Origin: Thiorhodovibrio frisius
Lineage (GTDB): Bacteria; Pseudomonadota; Gammaproteobacteria; Chromatiales; Chromatiaceae
Assembly: GCF_033954835.1 (NCBI RefSeq)
Contig: NZ_CP121471.1
Location: 3,032,501 to 3,096,500 of the forward strand
DNA: 64,000 nucleotides
Direction of reading: 5' to 3'
Positions 61,010-64,000 of the stretch are shown piece by piece. The stretch's first letter is position 1; the number at the start of each line of letters is the position of its first letter. The position numbers and the translations under genes were made by a program. Below the pieces are notes generated by a model. It was not told the origin of the DNA. It was given only the letters and a program-made list of their open reading frames with translations, and made no database searches.

Positions 61010-61609
61010 CTGAGGTTACTCCCTGCCGCTGTCGCGCGCGTGCCGTTGAGATTTGCTGTCACGCCCAAGTCGGGCGGCGAATGAGTCTGAGGACCAAAGT
61101 CCGGACGCAAGATGGTCGCTGGCGCGATGGCATTGCTGTTTGATTGACCTTAGATTAACCAGGGAGCGCAAACGACCGGCCAATGCACCCTTGACGCGCA
61201 CCCTTGCACTATCGCGCGCACCATCGCGGAGCATGTTGATCAATGAGCGGTCCGGGCGCTTTTTGGGCGCCATGAGTTAAAAACGGATCACGAAAAGTTT
61301 TATAATATATCGGGAAGATTTCGCATTCTATAAGGCCACGCAAGTATCCGTAGACTTCTCCGTCCTTGCCATGCCATTCTAACTGATGCGCTCACACACT
61401 TCCAGCATGCATCCCCGGCACCCGGGTTCTGGTATGCCGGGCGCCATGGTTCGCTCTCCAAAGCCCCAAACAGGCATGATGCCGAGCAATCTTCGCTGTC
61501 AGCCCTCTGATTTCTGTAATCTAATCCGAAAAATAAGCATGTTCGATGCCACCCTAACGCCCAGAGTCCCGGCCACTCCGGTGCCGGCATCAAGCCCAAA
61601 CCGCCGCCA
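61010..61609. promoter_or_regulatory. 600-bp divergent intergenic region between asnO and tmcA
   Basis: Contains no gene I can support on either strand; short frames lack ribosome sites and domains. Around 61290-61310 an AT-rich block with TTTTATAATATAT could hold a -10 element for either direction. It is unusually long for this genome, consistent with a regulated promoter for the osmolyte cluster. Confidence 0.4.
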
Positions 61610-63850
61610 ATGAAGGTCCCCACGCCGGACAAGACCATCAACACCGCCCTGGCCCTGCGCCAGCAGGCGCGCGTCTACCACCAGCGCCGGCTGCTGCTAC
61701 TTGAGGGCGAGGCTGACTGGACGCTGGCAACCGCGCAGAACATTGTTGCCGCCTTGACGGCGGATCAGCGCTCGCAATGGCCGGTTCACTGGCTCGGCCG
61801 CCATCCCTCGGGCCAAGGCCAACTGATCACAGCCGCCCAGAGACTGCTCGGCAGCGAGTCCGAGCTAATCATTTACGACCTCTTCGCTGGCCTGGACGCC
61901 GACGCCCTGGCCGCTGCGGCTGGCGCCCTGCGCGGCGGCGGTCTGCTGCTGCTGCTCGGCCCACCACTGGACCAGTGGTCTAAATTTCCCGATCCCGCCG
62001 CTGCGCGCATCGCAACCCATCCCTACCGGCCCGAGGATGTCGGGCATGGCTTCCTCACCCGCATGGCCGCTCTGCTGGAAGATGCCCCTGGGAGCCGGCG
62101 CATCGCCCAACTCCCGACTACGGGCTCAGACAATGCCTCCGAACAAGCCCGTGGGCATTCCCCCTGCACAGACGAACGGATTCGCCGAGTCGGGATCAGC
62201 TCGATCACCCCCGAACAGCAGCAGGTCATCGCCGCCATCCGTGCGCTGATGACCGCGACCGACCCGCGCCCGCTGGTTATCAGCGCCGGGCGCGGGCGCG
62301 GCAAATCGACCGCACTCGGCCTGGCTGCAGCCGCATTGTGCGACACAGAGCAAACGCGTGTGCTGGTCACGGCCCCCCGCTATCGCGCCGCCCGCACTCT
62401 GCTCGAGCAAGCCGGGGCTGGCGAAAAACACCAGCAAGACCCACCATGCCCGCACTTCCTGCCGCCCGACCAAATCTGTCGCGACCAGCCCGCGACCGAC
62501 CTGCTTCTGGTCGATGAGGCCGCCGGCATCCCCGCACCGCTGCTGCGGGAACTGGTCGTACGCTATCCGCGCATCGTCTTTGCCACCACCACCCAAGGCT
62601 ACGAGGGCACCGGTCGCGGCTTCGCGCTGCGCTTCCTCCCGCTGCTTGACCAGAGCAGACCCGGCTGGCGCCATCTCATACTCAAGCAACCGGTGCGCTT
62701 CGCTGCCAGCGACCCGCTGGAAGCCTTGATCGACCGCCTGCTGCTGCTCGACGCCGAGCCAGCCACAGATGATCAGATCAAAGCCAGCTCCAATCAGCCG
62801 CTGCGCGCAGAACTCATCGAGCGCACGGAATTGAGCCGACAGGAAGAGCGCCTGCGCCAGCTCTTCGGCCTGCTGATGCTCGCGCACTACCAGACCCGCC
62901 CGAACGATCTGCGCCATCTGCTCGATGGGCCAAATCTGAGTCTGACCATCCTCAGGCGCGGAGACACCCTACTCGCCACCGCCCTGGTTGCCAAAGAAGG
63001 CGCATTCGATGACGCCTTGAGCGCCGCCATTTTCGCCGGCGAGCGCCGCCCGCGCGGGCATCTACTGCCCCAGACCCTCTCCGCGCACGCCGGTCTGATG
63101 GGCGCACCCCGGCTCCAATACGCCCGCATTGTGCGCATCGCCGTGCATCCGGCGGCAGAGCGTCAGGGCCATGGCCGCGCGCTCCTGCATCAGATGATCG
63201 ATCAGGCCAGCGCCGACGGCTGCGACCTGATCGGCGCCAGCTTCGGCGCCACCCCGGAGCTACTCGCCTTCTGGCACGCCTGCGACTTCATCCCGGTGCA
63301 GCTCGGCAGTCACCGCAATGCCGCCACCGGCGCCCATGCCGCCGTGGTCCTGCGCGCACTCAGCCCGCCCGGCCAAGAACTGCTCGCCCAAGCCCGCGCC
63401 CAGTTCACCGACCGCCTGCCACGTCTGCTACCCGGTCGGCTGCGCGAGCTTGATCCAGCCCTGGTGGTCGAACTGCTGCGCGCCGGCAGCGCTGATCAGC
63501 CTGATTGCGCGCAAAAAGCGCGGCTGCCGGCTCAAATTAAAGCCGAGCTGCACAGCTTCGCCCACCACCAGCGCAGCCTCGAAGCCGCCCTCCCCGCACT
63601 CGCCCAACTGGCTCCCCATCCCTTGGCCCGGGCGCTTGCACAGTGTCGCCTTGGCGTGAATCACAGGGCTTCATTCTCTGAGGTGGCCGACACCATAAGC
63701 CTGAGCCAACCCCAAGCCGAGTGCTTCATCGCCGCCGCGCTCCAGCAACATCCGCCCGAACAGATCGCCCCCCGCTGCGGCCAATCCGGGCGCGCCGCTG
63801 TGATTAAACAGCTCCGTCAAATCACCGCGACCCTTCTGGACGCGCTTTGA
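61610..63850 (+). CDS. tmcA: tRNA(Met) cytidine acetyltransferase
   Basis: 746 residues, the normal TmcA length. It acetylates N4 of C34 in elongator tRNA-Met using acetyl-CoA and ATP. Seen: N-terminal DUF1726-like region (HWLGRHPSGQGQLITAA), RNA-helicase/ATPase part with Walker A VISAGRGRGKSTALGLAAAAL and Walker B DLLLVDEAAGIPAPLL, GNAT part with YARIVRIAVHPAAERQGHGR and GASFGATPELLAFWHACDF, and a helical tRNA-binding tail. ATG start. No operon partner; transcribed away from the osmolyte genes. Confidence 0.95.
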   Translation: MKVPTPDKTINTALALRQQARVYHQRRLLLLEGEADWTLATAQNIVAALTADQRSQWPVHWLGRHPSGQGQLITAAQRLLGSESELIIYDLFAGLDADALAAAAGALRGGGLLLLLGPPLDQWSKFPDPAAARIATHPYRPEDVGHGFLTRMAALLEDAPGSRRIAQLPTTGSDNASEQARGHSPCTDERIRRVGISSITPEQQQVIAAIRALMTATDPRPLVISAGRGRGKSTALGLAAAALCDTEQTRVLVTAPRYRAARTLLEQAGAGEKHQQDPPCPHFLPPDQICRDQPATDLLLVDEAAGIPAPLLRELVVRYPRIVFATTTQGYEGTGRGFALRFLPLLDQSRPGWRHLILKQPVRFAASDPLEALIDRLLLLDAEPATDDQIKASSNQPLRAELIERTELSRQEERLRQLFGLLMLAHYQTRPNDLRHLLDGPNLSLTILRRGDTLLATALVAKEGAFDDALSAAIFAGERRPRGHLLPQTLSAHAGLMGAPRLQYARIVRIAVHPAAERQGHGRALLHQMIDQASADGCDLIGASFGATPELLAFWHACDFIPVQLGSHRNAATGAHAAVVLRALSPPGQELLAQARAQFTDRLPRLLPGRLRELDPALVVELLRAGSADQPDCAQKARLPAQIKAELHSFAHHQRSLEAALPALAQLAPHPLARALAQCRLGVNHRASFSEVADTISLSQPQAECFIAAALQQHPPEQIAPRCGQSGRAAVIKQLRQITATLLDAL

Positions 63851-64000
63851 TGCGCTTTGAACTGTAATATGCTATGAGCAGAAGATTGATGTCAGCGTCG
63901 GGATTTCAGCAACGGGCTCTCAGCCTTGGCGTCGTCGCCCTTCACCAGTTGCAATGGGCCTGATGTCAAAATCCAGCATCACGCGCCAAGAGCCGCCATG
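63851..64000. other. Right window edge, no supported gene
   Basis: 150 bp after tmcA. On the minus strand a frame open from the edge to about 63927 reads GGSWRVMLDFDIRPIATGEG and could be the C-terminal end of a gene lying further right. It is too short to judge. Confidence 0.25.

Noticed and set aside
61016-61273. Arg-rich 85-codon minus-strand frame upstream of asnO
   Set aside because: Composition is random-like, no ribosome site, no family; kept as intergenic.

Overview
The window reads as a chromosomal segment of a GC-rich gammaproteobacterium. The gene set (aerobic hemF, PhoB/PhoR, a six-gene Mrp-type antiporter operon, Tex, TmcA, PilU, and the NAGGN osmolyte genes) fits a halotolerant member of the Chromatiales, possibly a purple sulfur bacterium. 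That placement is inferred from gene content only. No rRNA or tRNA gene was seen.

Layout. (1) 1-5433: a minus-strand tellurium-resistance-type (Ter) stress operon: TerC, TerD, VWA, TerD, VWA, VWA plus zinc ribbon, and a partial gene running off the left edge. (2) 5434-12170: an AT-rich island. It holds a secreted protein, a lipoprotein remnant, a large voltage-sensor ion channel with a CASTOR/POLLUX-like cytoplasmic part, a cytochrome c lipoprotein gene with an in-frame stop, a 35-residue-period repeat protein and a tiny membrane protein. From 6301 on, the island lies between two 1,203-bp direct repeats made of the 5' part of a GspE/PilB-type ATPase gene and its leader. (3) 12171-29225: mostly core genes: the intact GspE-like ATPase, a YheT-like hydrolase, an AAA-ATPase/nuclease, an ammonium transporter fused to GGDEF-EAL, an exported carbonic anhydrase, methyltransferases, hemF, phoBR, selO and ycaR. 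(4) 29275-38200: the mnhA(B)CDEFG Na+/H+ antiporter operon, then tex and a small upstream gene on the opposite strand.

(5) 38258-49076: an integron. An unusually long integron integrase faces away from an array of AT-rich cassettes separated by recognisable attC sites. Cassettes carry PIN and PIN-like nucleases, a PIN toxin/antitoxin pair, hicBA, unknown proteins, a giant palindrome and a pair of homologous cassettes with diverged small ORFs. The array is broken inside a hicB cassette by about 4.8 kb that brings transposase and group II intron RT scraps, a Coa1-family protein, a TerD-AIM24 fusion, AIM24, DUF805 and a DcrB/PsbP-like protein. The first 116 bp of the hicB cassette lie at both ends of that insert.

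(6) 49253-64000: a phosphopantetheinyl transferase, a diguanylate cyclase, a lytic transglycosylase, and an unknown gene cleanly interrupted by a 1,676-bp IS with 22-bp inverted repeats and a 7-bp target duplication. These are followed by PilU, the N-acetylglutaminylglutamine amide (NAGGN) osmolyte cluster (asnO, ngg, M42 peptidase) and tmcA.

Common threads are envelope and chemical stress (two TerD loci, the channel, Mrp, NAGGN), c-di-GMP signalling (Amt-GGDEF-EAL and a separate diguanylate cyclase) and several generations of mobile DNA. The strongest candidates for something new are the channel with its RCK-like gating part inside the repeat-bounded island, the ammonium transporter wired to c-di-GMP turnover, the TerD-AIM24 locus inserted in the integron, and the cassette array itself.
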